From positions 785,448 to 849,447 of the forward strand of contig CP054182.1 of the NCBI GenBank assembly GCA_015709675.1: a stretch of DNA of 64,000 nucleotides. The letters run 5' to 3'. A program made the position numbers and the translations under genes. The notes below the pieces were generated by a model that was given only the letters and a program-made list of their open reading frames with translations, ran no database searches and had not been told where the DNA came from. The stretch is from Ignavibacteriales bacterium (lineage in GTDB: Bacteria; Bacteroidota; Ignavibacteria; Ignavibacteriales; Ignavibacteriaceae). This document shows, one piece after another, positions 24,910-34,253 of the stretch (position 1 is the first letter of the stretch; each line of letters opens with the position of its first letter).

Positions 24910-26058
24910 TTATTTTAGGAGATTCAGTTTCCTGGTTTCGGTATAATTCTCTGATGTGAGCTGATAAAAATAAACACCGCTTGAAAGTCCGGCGGCATTA
25001 AAGGTAACCTGATGTGCTCCTGCATTCATGGTTTCACTGATAAGGGTACTTACTTCCACGCCAAGGATGTTATAAATCTTCAGGGTGACAAAGCCGGCTG
25101 ATTTCAGCGTGAATCTGATGGTTGTTGAGGGATTAAACGGGTTTGGATAGTTCTGGCTTAGTGAATAGTTATCAACAACGGTTTCATCTTCAATGCTGGT
25201 AATGATATTAGCAGAGCCTCTGGTAATGGTATTCAGGAGCTGCCAGAAAGGGGAACCGTCGGGATATCTGCCATATGACTGTGTTTCGGTCATAGCGGTG
25301 AAAGCAACTGAATCAAGAAGCAGTCCTGTTGCGTCTTCAATCCAGACTTTTTCTCCGCCGCTGGAAAGTCCGAATCCGCTTGCAGTGGTGTCATCAGTTA
25401 CGATTACCAGGAATCCGTTCGCGGGAATAATGCTTCCGGCAGGGAATTCCTTCTTTGGCTTTGTTCCGGTCATGCCGCCGTTGTCATAAATTTTGAATCC
25501 GGTGATATCAACCGGAGCTGCTGATGAGTTATATATTTCAATCCAGTCAGGAGCTTCGGTAGTTCCGCGGGAATAAATTTCATTCATCTTAAACAGAACA
25601 TTTGATGTGCCTCTGGTGATGGTATTCAGCAGTTTAAAGTTAGCAGAACCATCAGGATATCTGCCGTACGTTTGAGTAACATCCATTGCAGAGAAAGTAA
25701 CCGTATCAATCACGGTACCGGTTGCGTTTTCGAGCCAGACTTTCTCACCGCCGCTTGAGAGTCCGAATCCGCTTGCCGCAGTATCGTCAGTTACAATTAC
25801 CAGGAATCCGTTTGCGGGAATGATGCTTCCTGCAGGGAATTCCTTTTTTGGTTTGGTTCCGGCCTGTCCGCCGCTGTCATAAATCTTAAAGCCGGTAATA
25901 TCAATCTGAGTCTGACCGGGGTTATATATTTCAATCCAGTCGGGGGCTTCTGTTGTTCCCCGTGAATAAATTTCATTCATCACGGCAGTCTGTGAAAAGC
26001 CCGTCTGAATCATAAGCACTGCTGCAAAGAGTGCTGAACGGAGTAGTGAATGTTTCAT
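24910..26058 (-). CDS. T9SS-secreted protein with two lamin-tail domains
   Basis: A 382-residue exported protein. Signal peptide (MKHSLLRSALFAAVLMIQTG). Two near-identical lamin-tail (LTD) domains at ~28-150 and ~158-280, each with NEIYSRGTTEAPDWIEIYN, GFKIYD and ASGFGLSSGGEKVW. A type A sorting domain closes it: NYPNPFNPSTTIRF at ~303-316, then LKIYNILGVEV and SGVYFYQL, directing type IX secretion and surface attachment or release. Bacterial LTD domains often sit with extracellular nucleases and phosphatases and may bind DNA or other polymers. It is the last gene of the phosphate-locus run. The two LTD copies are alike even at DNA level, pointing to recent duplication. Confidence 0.88.
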   Translation of the reverse strand: MKHSLLRSALFAAVLMIQTGFSQTAVMNEIYSRGTTEAPDWIEIYNPGQTQIDITGFKIYDSGGQAGTKPKKEFPAGSIIPANGFLVIVTDDTAASGFGLSSGGEKVWLENATGTVIDTVTFSAMDVTQTYGRYPDGSANFKLLNTITRGTSNVLFKMNEIYSRGTTEAPDWIEIYNSSAAPVDITGFKIYDNGGMTGTKPKKEFPAGSIIPANGFLVIVTDDTTASGFGLSSGGEKVWIEDATGLLLDSVAFTAMTETQSYGRYPDGSPFWQLLNTITRGSANIITSIEDETVVDNYSLSQNYPNPFNPSTTIRFTLKSAGFVTLKIYNILGVEVSTLISETMNAGAHQVTFNAAGLSSGVYFYQLTSENYTETRKLNLLK

Positions 26059-26090
26059 TGTTGTTATCCTTAATAAGGTACGTTTTATAG

Positions 26091-26870
26091 TTAATTAACT
26101 GGTTTGGAAAAAAGGTACATCCTGTTTTCCTGATCATTTACGATATAAATTTTATCCCCCGCAATGGCTATACCCTCCCCTTTCGAAAATGGAATATTCC
26201 ATGATGCGATGAGTTCACCAGTGAGTGTAAGTTTCAGAACTTTTCTTGATTCATCACTGACTATCCAGAGAGCGCCAGTGGTTTCGTCATAACAAATACC
26301 GGAAATATCAGAAGTAAAACTAAGCGGTTTCCGCCACAACTCGGTGGTATCATTATAACAAAACAGCATAACAGGGTCTTTTTCGTTAATAATGTATAAA
26401 TGGCCGGTTGCGGTATTAACCGTAATGCCTTCGAGTCCGCTGTTGCCAGGGGAACCGGCGTTGATGGTAAAACTTCTGAGAAGGGAACCGCTGCGGGTAA
26501 TTGCGGAGACTCTTCTTATCCGCTCTTCTGCAAAATAAAGAGTATCTCCCGTGACGGAAAGTGCTACCCCTTCCATATCGGTGCCGTTTGCCGGGATGGT
26601 GCCGTATGTGCTGCCGGTAAGGGAAATTTCATAAATATCCGGCTGACTGTCTGAAACGGTGAGAAGAGTATTGGTGTGTTTGTTATATACCAGCCCTGAT
26701 GGTTCAGATACGGTGAGTGAGTAGAACGTTTCCGGTTTCATTTCAGAGGAAACCGGAGGAGCAGGTGCCGCGGTTGTGGGCTCTTTGCGTCCGCAGTTCC
26801 AGGCTGTGAGAATGAAAAGAATAATGACAATAATTGTCAGGATATACAGTTTCGCGATGCGTTTTTTCAT
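26091..26870 (-). CDS. SdiA-regulated-type beta-propeller, envelope protein
   Basis: A 259-residue protein anchored by an N-terminal helix (LYILTIIVIILFILTAW) with a cysteine just after it (WNCGRK), possibly an atypical lipobox. The remainder is a six-bladed beta-propeller of the SdiA-regulated/phytase-like type. Blades are visible as repeated phrases: PSGLVYNKHTNTLLTVSDS, MEGVALSVTGDTLYFAEER, LEGITVNTATGHLYIINEK and ISGICYDETTGALWIVSDES. The fold is shared with 3-phytases, but the catalytic residues cannot be confirmed here. It lies between two LTD genes, 32 and 51 bases away, within the phosphate locus. A surface enzyme or ligand-binding role for organic phosphate is inference. Confidence 0.75.
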   Translation of the reverse strand: MKKRIAKLYILTIIVIILFILTAWNCGRKEPTTAAPAPPVSSEMKPETFYSLTVSEPSGLVYNKHTNTLLTVSDSQPDIYEISLTGSTYGTIPANGTDMEGVALSVTGDTLYFAEERIRRVSAITRSGSLLRSFTINAGSPGNSGLEGITVNTATGHLYIINEKDPVMLFCYNDTTELWRKPLSFTSDISGICYDETTGALWIVSDESRKVLKLTLTGELIASWNIPFSKGEGIAIAGDKIYIVNDQENRMYLFSKPVN

Positions 26871-26882
26871 AGTAAATAAACA

Positions 26883-26907
26883 GGGAACCAGACTTTGCCC
26901 GGTTCCC
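26883..26907 (-). terminator. Hairpin after the lamin-tail lipoprotein gene
   Basis: GGGAACC (26883-26889) pairs with GGTTCCC (26901-26907); on the minus strand it is followed by TGTTTATTT, a weak T-rich tail. It could be a partial terminator that lowers expression of the two surface-protein genes beyond it. Confidence 0.5.
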
Positions 26908-26921
26908 GTAAAGTATATAGA

Positions 26922-27845
26922 TCAGGGCTGATTAGCTGCACCCTTAGTTATGGTATTTGAAATCACCCAGTTTGCGCTTCCGTCAGGAATCCGGCAATAG
27001 GATGTAGTTGCAACCGGCATTGCGGGAACAACCTGATGGTCAATTACCGTACCGCTGGCATTTTCGAACCAGACCTCATCTCCGCCGCTGCCGATGCCAA
27101 ATCCCGCAGCTTCCTGAACATCAACGATAATAACATAGAAACCGTTTGCCGGAACGGAGGCTCCAGCCGGGAATTCCAGCTTTGGCTTTGTGCCGGCATT
27201 GCCGCCGCCATCATAGATCTTATAACCTGAGAGATCTATGCTTACCGGATTGGGATTATAGATTTCGATAAAGTCGAAATTCGGATCAGCGCCTCGTGAG
27301 AAGATTTCATTCATTACTACCGGCTGAAGGGTGACATTTCCTGTACCATTGGTTACACCTTTGGTTGAAGGGAAAATAACTTCCCAGTTGGCAGTTCCGT
27401 CACTTCTTCTGCCCCATGATGAATCAACACCCAGTGCGGGGAATGTTACTGTGTCAATAACGGTGCCGGATGCCTTTTCGAGCCATACTTTTTCACCGCT
27501 GCTTGAAAGGCCAAAGCCCGCTGATGTTGTATCATCCACAACAATTACCAGAAAACCGTTTGCTGCAATGGATGTTCCGGCAGGAAGAGTCATTTTAGGT
27601 TTTGCGCCGGTCTCTCCGCCGCTGTCATATATCTTGTAACCGGAAACATCAACCGATGCGGTACCGGTGTTATAGAGTTCAATCCAGTCAGGTGCCGCAG
27701 TTGTTCCGCGGGAATACACTTCGTTGATCTTAATGGTCTCTACCACAGGAACCGGCGGCACAACCGGCAGTGAAGGTTCATCCCTTGAGCAGGCAGTAAA
27801 TACCAGCGGAAGAATGATGATAAAAGCTGATAAAAGGTTTTTCAT
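26922..27845 (-). CDS. Lipoprotein with two lamin-tail domains
   Basis: A 307-residue lipoprotein. Lipobox FTAC ends the signal peptide MKNLLSAFIIILPLVFTAC. Two LTD domains follow at ~40-165 and ~180-300, with NEVYSRGTTAAPDWIELYN / NEIFSRGADPNFDFIEIYN, GYKIYD and GFGLSSSGEKVW / GFGIGSGGDEVW. There is no sorting domain, so unlike the gene at 24910 it is anchored by lipid rather than secreted by T9SS. It directly follows the OprO/P-like porin (18 bases), placing it at the envelope with phosphate uptake genes. Ligand and function are unknown. Confidence 0.85.
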   Translation of the reverse strand: MKNLLSAFIIILPLVFTACSRDEPSLPVVPPVPVVETIKINEVYSRGTTAAPDWIELYNTGTASVDVSGYKIYDSGGETGAKPKMTLPAGTSIAANGFLVIVVDDTTSAGFGLSSSGEKVWLEKASGTVIDTVTFPALGVDSSWGRRSDGTANWEVIFPSTKGVTNGTGNVTLQPVVMNEIFSRGADPNFDFIEIYNPNPVSIDLSGYKIYDGGGNAGTKPKLEFPAGASVPANGFYVIIVDVQEAAGFGIGSGGDEVWFENASGTVIDHQVVPAMPVATTSYCRIPDGSANWVISNTITKGAANQP

Positions 27846-27863
27846 TATTTATTTCTCCTGTTA

Positions 27864-29162
27864 TTATAATGATGCCTGGAAGCGGATCTGAATAAAGGCA
27901 TGGTCATCATCACCTTTCAGGTTGCCCTTACGGGTTGCGTATTCATCCAGGTTTACATAGGAATAATTGAACTGAATTTTAATGTTTGGATTGGGCATAA
28001 AATTGATTCCAAACATATACTGATTTGCCATACCGCCCTTTACGCCGGCTTCGCTGTCATTAAGGTTTGTATGAGTGTAACGTGCTGCAATTTCGAGCGC
28101 GCCCCATGAGTTTTTGGGTTTTTCAACCGGACCAACTTCTCCCTCATCCACATAGTAATAGCGGGTTTCACCGGTAAGAAGATAAGCTGCGGTGATATAT
28201 CCTCCGCCGAGAGTAACCTGCGGTTTGCCGAAAAATCTTTCAATTGATGTACCCATCACTTCAGTCTGAAGATAGAGAGGACCGTTGATATACATCAGTT
28301 CGGTACCGCCGCGGAGATAATAATTTACATCAGCAATGTCACCGGTATGGAGGAATTTTGGATTGAATACATAAGATTCGGTTCTTGAGCTGAGTTCAAT
28401 GGTATTGGCACGAAGTTCTGAAGTTGCATCGGGTATCTTATATGAACCGGCGAGACCGAAGTGGAAATTTTTGCCAAACTCGTTCACCGGAGCGATGGAA
28501 GCTCTGATGTTTGTTGAGTAACCTTCGTCTCTCTGACCTTTGTCAATACGGGTTCCGGGTTCATGTCCCATGATTGCGCCGGTTATCTGATACCAGTCTG
28601 ACCAGGTGCGGACTGAAGCGCCGACTCTTCTGCCCATAGGCAGTGCACTTGAAATAGATGATCTTTCAAGAAAGGTAAGCAGACGTGAGCTGTTTAATCT
28701 TTCCATACCGAAAGGCTCTTTGAAGTGACCGACCATAAAGGACAGGTTTTTATTCGGGACATTGTATTTTATCCACATATCACGGAGTTCGTTTTGTTCG
28801 TCAACATCCGTGTCTTCTCTCATATCAATATCAAACTCTGCTTCCCAGTCCCTATAGAGGGTTGCTTTAAGAGCGAATGTTAATCTTCTGAAGTGGAAAC
28901 CATTGCTCATGCCGTTCTTGGTCTCTGATACAAAATCAGGAGCGAAATACATAGCTCCGTCAAACTGAATACGTGAATCAATCCACCAGCGGAAGTTACC
29001 GTCGGCTGATTCAAACACTAATTTTCCGTTTTTTACATCAACTGACATGGGAACTTTCTGGTCACCGCCCGGCACTTTAGCATCCTGTGCTAAAACAGCC
29101 GGCGCTGCAAACAGAAATACCGCAAGCTGAACAATTGCGTATATATGGGTAAGTTTTCTCAT
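27864..29162 (-). CDS. Phosphate-selective porin O/P family
   Basis: A 432-residue outer-membrane porin. Signal peptide ends at LFAAPAVLA. The barrel begins with FRWWIDSRIQFDGAMYF and FHFRRLTFALKATLYRDWEA; KEPFGMERLNSS and FLERS are the recognised OprO/OprP signatures. It ends in the aromatic/hydrophobic strand FIQIRFQASL typical of barrels. OprP-type trimers pass phosphate or pyrophosphate. It sits 17 bases after pit and 18 before the LTD lipoprotein, so the locus covers outer and inner membrane steps of phosphate entry. Length is normal. Confidence 0.92.
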   Translation of the reverse strand: MRKLTHIYAIVQLAVFLFAAPAVLAQDAKVPGGDQKVPMSVDVKNGKLVFESADGNFRWWIDSRIQFDGAMYFAPDFVSETKNGMSNGFHFRRLTFALKATLYRDWEAEFDIDMREDTDVDEQNELRDMWIKYNVPNKNLSFMVGHFKEPFGMERLNSSRLLTFLERSSISSALPMGRRVGASVRTWSDWYQITGAIMGHEPGTRIDKGQRDEGYSTNIRASIAPVNEFGKNFHFGLAGSYKIPDATSELRANTIELSSRTESYVFNPKFLHTGDIADVNYYLRGGTELMYINGPLYLQTEVMGTSIERFFGKPQVTLGGGYITAAYLLTGETRYYYVDEGEVGPVEKPKNSWGALEIAARYTHTNLNDSEAGVKGGMANQYMFGINFMPNPNIKIQFNYSYVNLDEYATRKGNLKGDDDHAFIQIRFQASL

Positions 29163-29179
29163 TATGGCACCTTTATTTG

Positions 29180-30727
29180 TTATGGTTGAGTTTTATCTGG
29201 AAATAGTTTGTTTCTTTGGATGTTCCTGTTTTTGCCGGGTGTTTCCCGGAGATCCGTTTCGGCACGAAACAGGTTCTCAATAAAAAGCAGTTTCTCTTTT
29301 ACAATTTTGTTATGCAGGAGGTCGCCGTTTTCTTTCCATTCGGGAAGCAGGCTGCTGATAACAGCTTCAAAATCAATGCGGTGACTGAAGGCCCTGCCAT
29401 GCAGCGGTTTTAAGAGGTCTATTTCCGCCTGAGTAAAGAGATCAGTATTCATCTTTTCATTAATCAGCAGTGAGTCTACTTTAAAGCTATCAACTATTGC
29501 ATAGGTAAAGATTGCATAGAGCTGCTGATTATTAAACTCATAGCGGCTCAGTAGTTCATTACGGAATACCTTTTTATTGGTAAAGCGTTTTCCTTTCAGA
29601 TCTTTAATCAGTTTAGTATTAATATTTTCCGATTCAAGTTTTTGAATGACTGATGTGGTTATCTGATACGGCACTGGATGAATTACTTTTTGTTCAAAGA
29701 CATTCTGTACAAAGAACAGCATAATGAACGCGAGAACACCTGCAGTAACAGGGGCAATAATCCACCCCAGACTTATTTTTCCGAATACTTTGAAGTTTAT
29801 GGACTGCGGATCCTTTGCAAGCCCGACACCAATGACCGCACCAACAAATGACTGCATTGCTGAAAGCGGAACAAGCGGAATTGCAGGAAGTCCGATTGAT
29901 AGCAGAACGCTTTCCAGGGTTTGTGAAGTAAAGAGGAAAAGCACAATTGACTCAGCCAAAACCACAGCGAATCCGGTTATGGGGGAAATCTTATAGAGAT
30001 CATTTCCAACCGTGTTCATAACCTTATGGCCATAAGTGATAATACCAAGAGCAATAGAGAGTCCGCCGATAAAGAAAAGCTGCTCTATTCCACTGATGAC
30101 AAAATTTTCAGTTAATGGTATATCGTTAAACGGCGTAGCCGAAGCGAACATACCCATAACATTTGCTATATTATTTGCCCCCATTGAGTATGATGCAAGG
30201 GCTCCTACTAAAATCAGACCGATCCTGGTATAATTATCAAGCTCAAGCATATGAATCTTCCACTTCAGTACCGTATTCTTGATAAGCTTAAATATCAGAA
30301 AACCGATAGCAGCGGAGATAAGCGGGCTTGCTATCCAGCTGCTGAAGATTTTTGTAAGGGATTCCAAATCGGTTGGTGATCCGGTAAATATATTCCATCC
30401 GATGATTGCACCAACCACAGCTTGAGAAGTGGAGACGGGTAGTTCTGCTTTTGTCATCCAGGTAATTGCAATAGCAACCGAGAGCGCCACAGTAAAGCTG
30501 CCAGCTATCGCATTGATGCCGCCAAGATTGGTGAGCGTTGAAGTAGTTCCCGCACCGCTGATTACAGCACCGAGCAGCGTAAAGATTCCCCCGATAATGG
30601 CGGCAACCTTAAAGCGCACCATTTTGGAAGATACTGCCGTACCGAAGAGTCCCACAGCGTGATTGGCGCCAAGAGACCATCCGAGAAAGAGGCCGCTGCT
30701 GATGAAAAACCAGACCGATATATCCAA
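29180..30727 (-). CDS. pit: PiT-family inorganic phosphate transporter with long C-terminal domain
   Basis: A 515-residue inner-membrane transporter. Both PiT signatures are present, GANHAVGLFGTAVSS near residue 20 and GANNIANVMGMFAS near 185, with the usual set of hydrophobic helices up to about residue 350 (ending FIMLFFVQNVFEQK). PiT proteins couple phosphate or metal-phosphate entry to H+ or Na+. Unusually, ~165 residues follow with no membrane span, charged and helical (KSESENINTKLIKDL-like in style, with NELLSRYEFNNQQLYAIF). Most PiT proteins end soon after the last helix. The gene follows the PhoU-like gene by 2 bases, the standard DUF47-pit pairing. Confidence 0.92.
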   Translation of the reverse strand: MDISVWFFISSGLFLGWSLGANHAVGLFGTAVSSKMVRFKVAAIIGGIFTLLGAVISGAGTTSTLTNLGGINAIAGSFTVALSVAIAITWMTKAELPVSTSQAVVGAIIGWNIFTGSPTDLESLTKIFSSWIASPLISAAIGFLIFKLIKNTVLKWKIHMLELDNYTRIGLILVGALASYSMGANNIANVMGMFASATPFNDIPLTENFVISGIEQLFFIGGLSIALGIITYGHKVMNTVGNDLYKISPITGFAVVLAESIVLFLFTSQTLESVLLSIGLPAIPLVPLSAMQSFVGAVIGVGLAKDPQSINFKVFGKISLGWIIAPVTAGVLAFIMLFFVQNVFEQKVIHPVPYQITTSVIQKLESENINTKLIKDLKGKRFTNKKVFRNELLSRYEFNNQQLYAIFTYAIVDSFKVDSLLINEKMNTDLFTQAEIDLLKPLHGRAFSHRIDFEAVISSLLPEWKENGDLLHNKIVKEKLLFIENLFRAETDLRETPGKNRNIQRNKLFPDKTQP

Positions 30728-30729
30728 TG

Positions 30730-31374
30730 TTATTCGAACCTTTTAACGATTGCTATTGAAAGGCGGTCGCAGACATCCTCAGACTGCTCCGCGATTCTTT
30801 CAACATGGAAGGTGAAATAACGGATATGGATCTTGCGGCTGAGCTCAAGATCAGACCTGAATACCATGCGCTTGATCCTCTCAGCGATTTTGTTTGTCTC
30901 CTTTTTATAAAACTGCACTTTGGTGACATAGTCACGCACAGCATCGATGTTTTTAAAGTATGCCCTGATGCCGCTTACGGTATTCTCCAGGCAGGAAATT
31001 GAATTGTCTGATATATAGAGGAAATCCTGTTTCAGTTCAGGCAGGATTTCCGGAATCTCAACTGAGAACTCAAGCAGTGTTTCAGTGGTGATATTCAGCA
31101 CCTTATCGCAGCTTTCAAGAAGCCCGAGCACATCGCCGCGCGCTTCAGGTATGAGTGTGCGGGTGTAGAGCTTAATTTCGATATTACGGCGCAGGTCATC
31201 CGCGCGGTCTTCCATTTTTCTCAGGTCGCGCAGATGATGTTCAAACTCTTCAATCTGTCCGTCCATATAGCATTTAATCCCCAGCTTAAAAATAAGCCCG
31301 CCCTTGATCACCAGATCAAGGTATTCATCCATTTCGGATTCAAGCTTTTTTGTTTTCTTAAAAAATAATGACAT
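30730..31374 (-). CDS. PhoU-like DUF47 protein, Pit accessory
   Basis: A 214-residue all-helical cytosolic protein of the DUF47/PhoU-like family. It has two PhoU-type three-helix halves, with EFEHHLRDLRKMEDRADDLR in the first and conserved acidic/histidine positions (FEHHL, DVCDRLSIAIVKR) typical of metal-binding PhoU repeats. DUF47 genes sit next to pit in many bacteria and are thought to regulate it. Here the stop is 2 bases from the pit start, so translation is coupled. No odd features. Confidence 0.92.
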   Translation of the reverse strand: MSLFFKKTKKLESEMDEYLDLVIKGGLIFKLGIKCYMDGQIEEFEHHLRDLRKMEDRADDLRRNIEIKLYTRTLIPEARGDVLGLLESCDKVLNITTETLLEFSVEIPEILPELKQDFLYISDNSISCLENTVSGIRAYFKNIDAVRDYVTKVQFYKKETNKIAERIKRMVFRSDLELSRKIHIRYFTFHVERIAEQSEDVCDRLSIAIVKRFE

Positions 31375-31406
31375 TCAGTCCTCGTAAATCAGAAAAATAG
31401 ATACAG

Positions 31407-33005
31407 TCAGAATAAACCGAAAACACCGTTAGGCGTAATGCCGAGATACCGGAACCAGGTTTCACCGAGAATAATATTCAGCACCCACGCGCAGGTCATC
31501 AGCGTGATGCCCAGCTTAAAGGTATCACCGAGCGAATACTGATTTGTCTCGTAGAGCAGTGCCGCCGGTTTTGAATTAAACGGGAGCACATACACATGTT
31601 CAATCATAAAGGCAACCGGAAGCGCAAGGCTGATTACCGGGAAACCAAATTTGTTAGCAACACCAATTGCAATCGGAATAAAAATCATGGCGCGCATGGT
31701 CTTTGACTGAAACAGAAGAGCGCTATATATCATTACACCGGTCAGGAAAAGATAAAGAACCCAGAAATGCGCTTCGTTACTGATGCCCAGTGAATCAAAG
31801 ACGGCGGTGACCACATGAAGGGGAAGATCGGTTGTATCTAGTCCCGCGCCGAGTGTATATGCACCGGCCGAGAAGAGCATCAGGTGCCAGGGAATATCAA
31901 CATCATTCCACTTGACTATGCCAAACCGCGGCAGCAGCGCGATGATTGCGCCAAAGAACGCAACGGCGGTTGGGCTTATTCCATGCAGCTTATCAGTTGT
32001 CCACAGGGCAAGAATTGCAATAAAGATAATTGCGGCACGGATTTCAAGCAGGGTGATTTTGCCGAGTTTCTGGTACTCTTCCCTGAGGCGCTCCATACCC
32101 CCTTCAATCTGCGGGAGACGTTCTTCAGGCGTGAGCGGAAAGAAAACTTTCATGGCGAGTATATATCCAGTCAGCATGAGGATAATCATGGTAGGAAGCA
32201 TGGCAAACATCCAGTCGGCAAAAAAGATATTGCCGCCGATTGCACCGCCGATAATGCCGGCAGCCAGAAGATTAGCCCCGGACCCGGTGACAAATGCACC
32301 CGCGCCAAGATTGATATTAAGAAGATTCTGCAGGACAATACTACGCCCGAAGTTATTTTTATTCTCTCCTCCGGTTGCACCATAGATAGCGGCGATAACC
32401 ATAAAGATCGGGAGCAGAATAGCTGCTTTTGCCGTTGTAGCTGAAATAAACGCTGAGAGAATGAGATTGATTATAAGAAACGTTAGAAATATTGTGCTGG
32501 CATTTTTACCGAAACGGATAATAAGCCAGAGAGCAAAGCGCTTTGCAAGGCCGGTTACGACCAGCATGCTTGCGAGCACGAAGGACATGATATTAAGCCA
32601 CATCACCGGATGCCCGAGCTGTGCATACGCTGTTTTTTCTGTGAGCACTCCGGTCAGCACCAGAGATATAATGAGCATGAGCGAAGTGAGATAATTCGGT
32701 ATCGCCTGAGTCATCCAGAGAATGATACCTGCGGCAAAGATGCCAAGCATATATTCATTGTTTCTGGTGAAGGCCTCAGGACCGATTTTTTCAAAAGCTT
32801 TTTTTGCCGCATCAGAGACCAGATGATCAGGCTGAATGGCATAGAGGAAATCAAATTTGATGACAAAGCTGAAAAGAATAAAAGCAGCAAGCGCCAGAAA
32901 AGGGCCGCTTGCCGCAAGTATTCCTTCAAACCTGGATTTTTCCCGCTTGGGAAGTTTCTCGATACGGTAGTGGTGCATATCGAGCGGATCAAAGCTGGTT
33001 TTCAT
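31407..33005 (-). CDS. SLC13/DASS-family sodium:anion symporter
   Basis: A 532-residue membrane protein with about twelve hydrophobic segments. The N-terminal ~30 residues are basic and cytosolic (IEKLPKREKSRFEG). Helical hairpin-like segments FISATTAKAAILLPIF and FQSKTMRAMIFIPIAIG sit where DASS proteins have their two SNT-type substrate and sodium motifs. Family members carry dicarboxylates, sulphate or phosphate. Because it lies in a phosphate run (32 bases upstream of the PhoU-like gene), phosphate or a phosphorylated anion is the likely cargo here, but that is context only. Length is normal. Confidence 0.88.
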   Translation of the reverse strand: MKTSFDPLDMHHYRIEKLPKREKSRFEGILAASGPFLALAAFILFSFVIKFDFLYAIQPDHLVSDAAKKAFEKIGPEAFTRNNEYMLGIFAAGIILWMTQAIPNYLTSLMLIISLVLTGVLTEKTAYAQLGHPVMWLNIMSFVLASMLVVTGLAKRFALWLIIRFGKNASTIFLTFLIINLILSAFISATTAKAAILLPIFMVIAAIYGATGGENKNNFGRSIVLQNLLNINLGAGAFVTGSGANLLAAGIIGGAIGGNIFFADWMFAMLPTMIILMLTGYILAMKVFFPLTPEERLPQIEGGMERLREEYQKLGKITLLEIRAAIIFIAILALWTTDKLHGISPTAVAFFGAIIALLPRFGIVKWNDVDIPWHLMLFSAGAYTLGAGLDTTDLPLHVVTAVFDSLGISNEAHFWVLYLFLTGVMIYSALLFQSKTMRAMIFIPIAIGVANKFGFPVISLALPVAFMIEHVYVLPFNSKPAALLYETNQYSLGDTFKLGITLMTCAWVLNIILGETWFRYLGITPNGVFGLF

Positions 33006-33049
33006 GGGTTCAGGTTTCGTTGATCGTTATATATGTATATAATGTAAAG

Positions 33050-33517
33050 TTACCACCTGGTGAAGGGGTTTTTCATGAGCATGGAGTTATAGTACTTTGT
33101 ATCACCGGTAACTTCATCGCCAAGCCAGTCAGGTTTCTGGAATGACTCGTCCTCTGAGCTGAGTTCAATTTCAGCAAGGGTGAGTCCCTGATTTTCACCA
33201 TAGAACTCATCAACCTCAAAAGTGTGATTTCCTGATTTTACGAGGTAACGGGTTTTGTCAATTACGCCCGGTTCGCAGATCTTAAGCAGCTCTTCAACCT
33301 CTGAGGCGGGAATTTCTTTTTCCCACTCAAAGCGGGTTGCGCCTGATGCACTGCCGATTCCTTTAATGGTGATATATCCTTTATCACCTTTTATTCTTAC
33401 TCTCACGGTTCGTTCAGGAACCGAGGAAAGGTAACCCTGCACGATGCGGGTTTCTTTGCTGGCGAACTTTTTGAACTCACCCTTTACCAGAAACTTCCGT
33501 TCTATTTCATTTGCCAT
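33050..33517 (-). CDS. CYTH-domain protein (triphosphate tunnel enzyme)
   Basis: A 155-residue CYTH protein. The signature E-x-E-x-K is at residues 4-8 (EIERKFLV). TVRVRIKGDKGYITIKG carries the basic strand residues lining the tunnel, and VDEFYGENQGLTLAEIELSSE provides the acidic metal-binding side, so the tunnel looks complete. Related proteins hydrolyse inorganic triphosphate (tripolyphosphate) or other triphosphates with Mg2+ or Mn2+. It lies 9 bases after a second CYTH-like gene and 44 bases before the SLC13 carrier, in a phosphate locus, which supports an inorganic polyphosphate substrate. Confidence 0.9.
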   Translation of the reverse strand: MANEIERKFLVKGEFKKFASKETRIVQGYLSSVPERTVRVRIKGDKGYITIKGIGSASGATRFEWEKEIPASEVEELLKICEPGVIDKTRYLVKSGNHTFEVDEFYGENQGLTLAEIELSSEDESFQKPDWLGDEVTGDTKYYNSMLMKNPFTRW

Positions 33518-33526
33518 GGTAATGCC

Positions 33527-34111
33527 TCACTTCATTCCGACCAGGTTTTTAAGCCCGCGCAGATAGTTGATATTCGGGAACTTATCAAGTTCAAGTTCTC
33601 TGACAGTTTTTATGACCAGTGCAGGGTCCTCCATTTCAACAGCAGCAGTTTTAATCACTTTGCCGTCAACGGTAACTTCTGCAATTTCCACGATAGTGTT
33701 ATTGATGGTAAAGCCGGTTCTTTTCTTATGAACGTTAACGGCTTTGAGGAGTGTTGAAGGTTTAATCACTTCATCCAGATACTGCTGGAAGGTGTATTCA
33801 ACCCTGGCAAAATTCGGGAGGGCTACACGGAAGCACTTGAAAACTTTTTTGATTTCAGAGACCGGGAGAGGAAATTGGCCTTTCATGATCGGGAGCCAGA
33901 GCTCAAGACGGTCCTCGTTTACCTGCTGAAGAGTTTTGATATCCATTAGTCCGTCACGAACTTTGGTATTATCCATACTGACTTCCGAGAGAATGTAAAC
34001 CTCATCGCTCTCGCGGGTTTTGCCCTCAGGATGCCTGCGGATGTTTTCTTCGGCTTTGCCGAGATCGTTTGAAAAAGTGCGCCATTCCCAGCGGGGTATG
34101 ATTTCGCTCAT
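33527..34111 (-). CDS. CYTH-like protein, polyphosphate-associated family
   Basis: A 194-residue protein of a divergent CYTH-like family that opens PRWEWRTF and contains ESDEVYILS, KVRDGLMDIK and RLELWLPI, ending with AVEMEDPALVIKTVREL and NINYLRGLK. The E-x-E-x-K motif is not present in its usual form; WEWR takes its place. Relatives are often encoded beside polyphosphate kinase or exopolyphosphatase genes. I chose the ATG at 34111 because GAAGGAAG lies 6 bases upstream; the ORF open from 34171 adds only a low-complexity head. It is the first gene of the nine-gene phosphate run. Function may be polyphosphate binding or turnover. Confidence 0.75.
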   Translation of the reverse strand: MSEIIPRWEWRTFSNDLGKAEENIRRHPEGKTRESDEVYILSEVSMDNTKVRDGLMDIKTLQQVNEDRLELWLPIMKGQFPLPVSEIKKVFKCFRVALPNFARVEYTFQQYLDEVIKPSTLLKAVNVHKKRTGFTINNTIVEIAEVTVDGKVIKTAAVEMEDPALVIKTVRELELDKFPNINYLRGLKNLVGMK

Positions 34112-34253
34112 GAGTGAACTTCCTTCTATGTTAGTGTAAGATGAAATTGAATTACTGCCCTGGTTATCCAATTTCCATACCAGTAAAAGCCGGTTAAAAA
34201 ATGCCCAAATCCTTTGAAATCAGGGGAAATACTGCTATCGTTACTGAGAAAAA

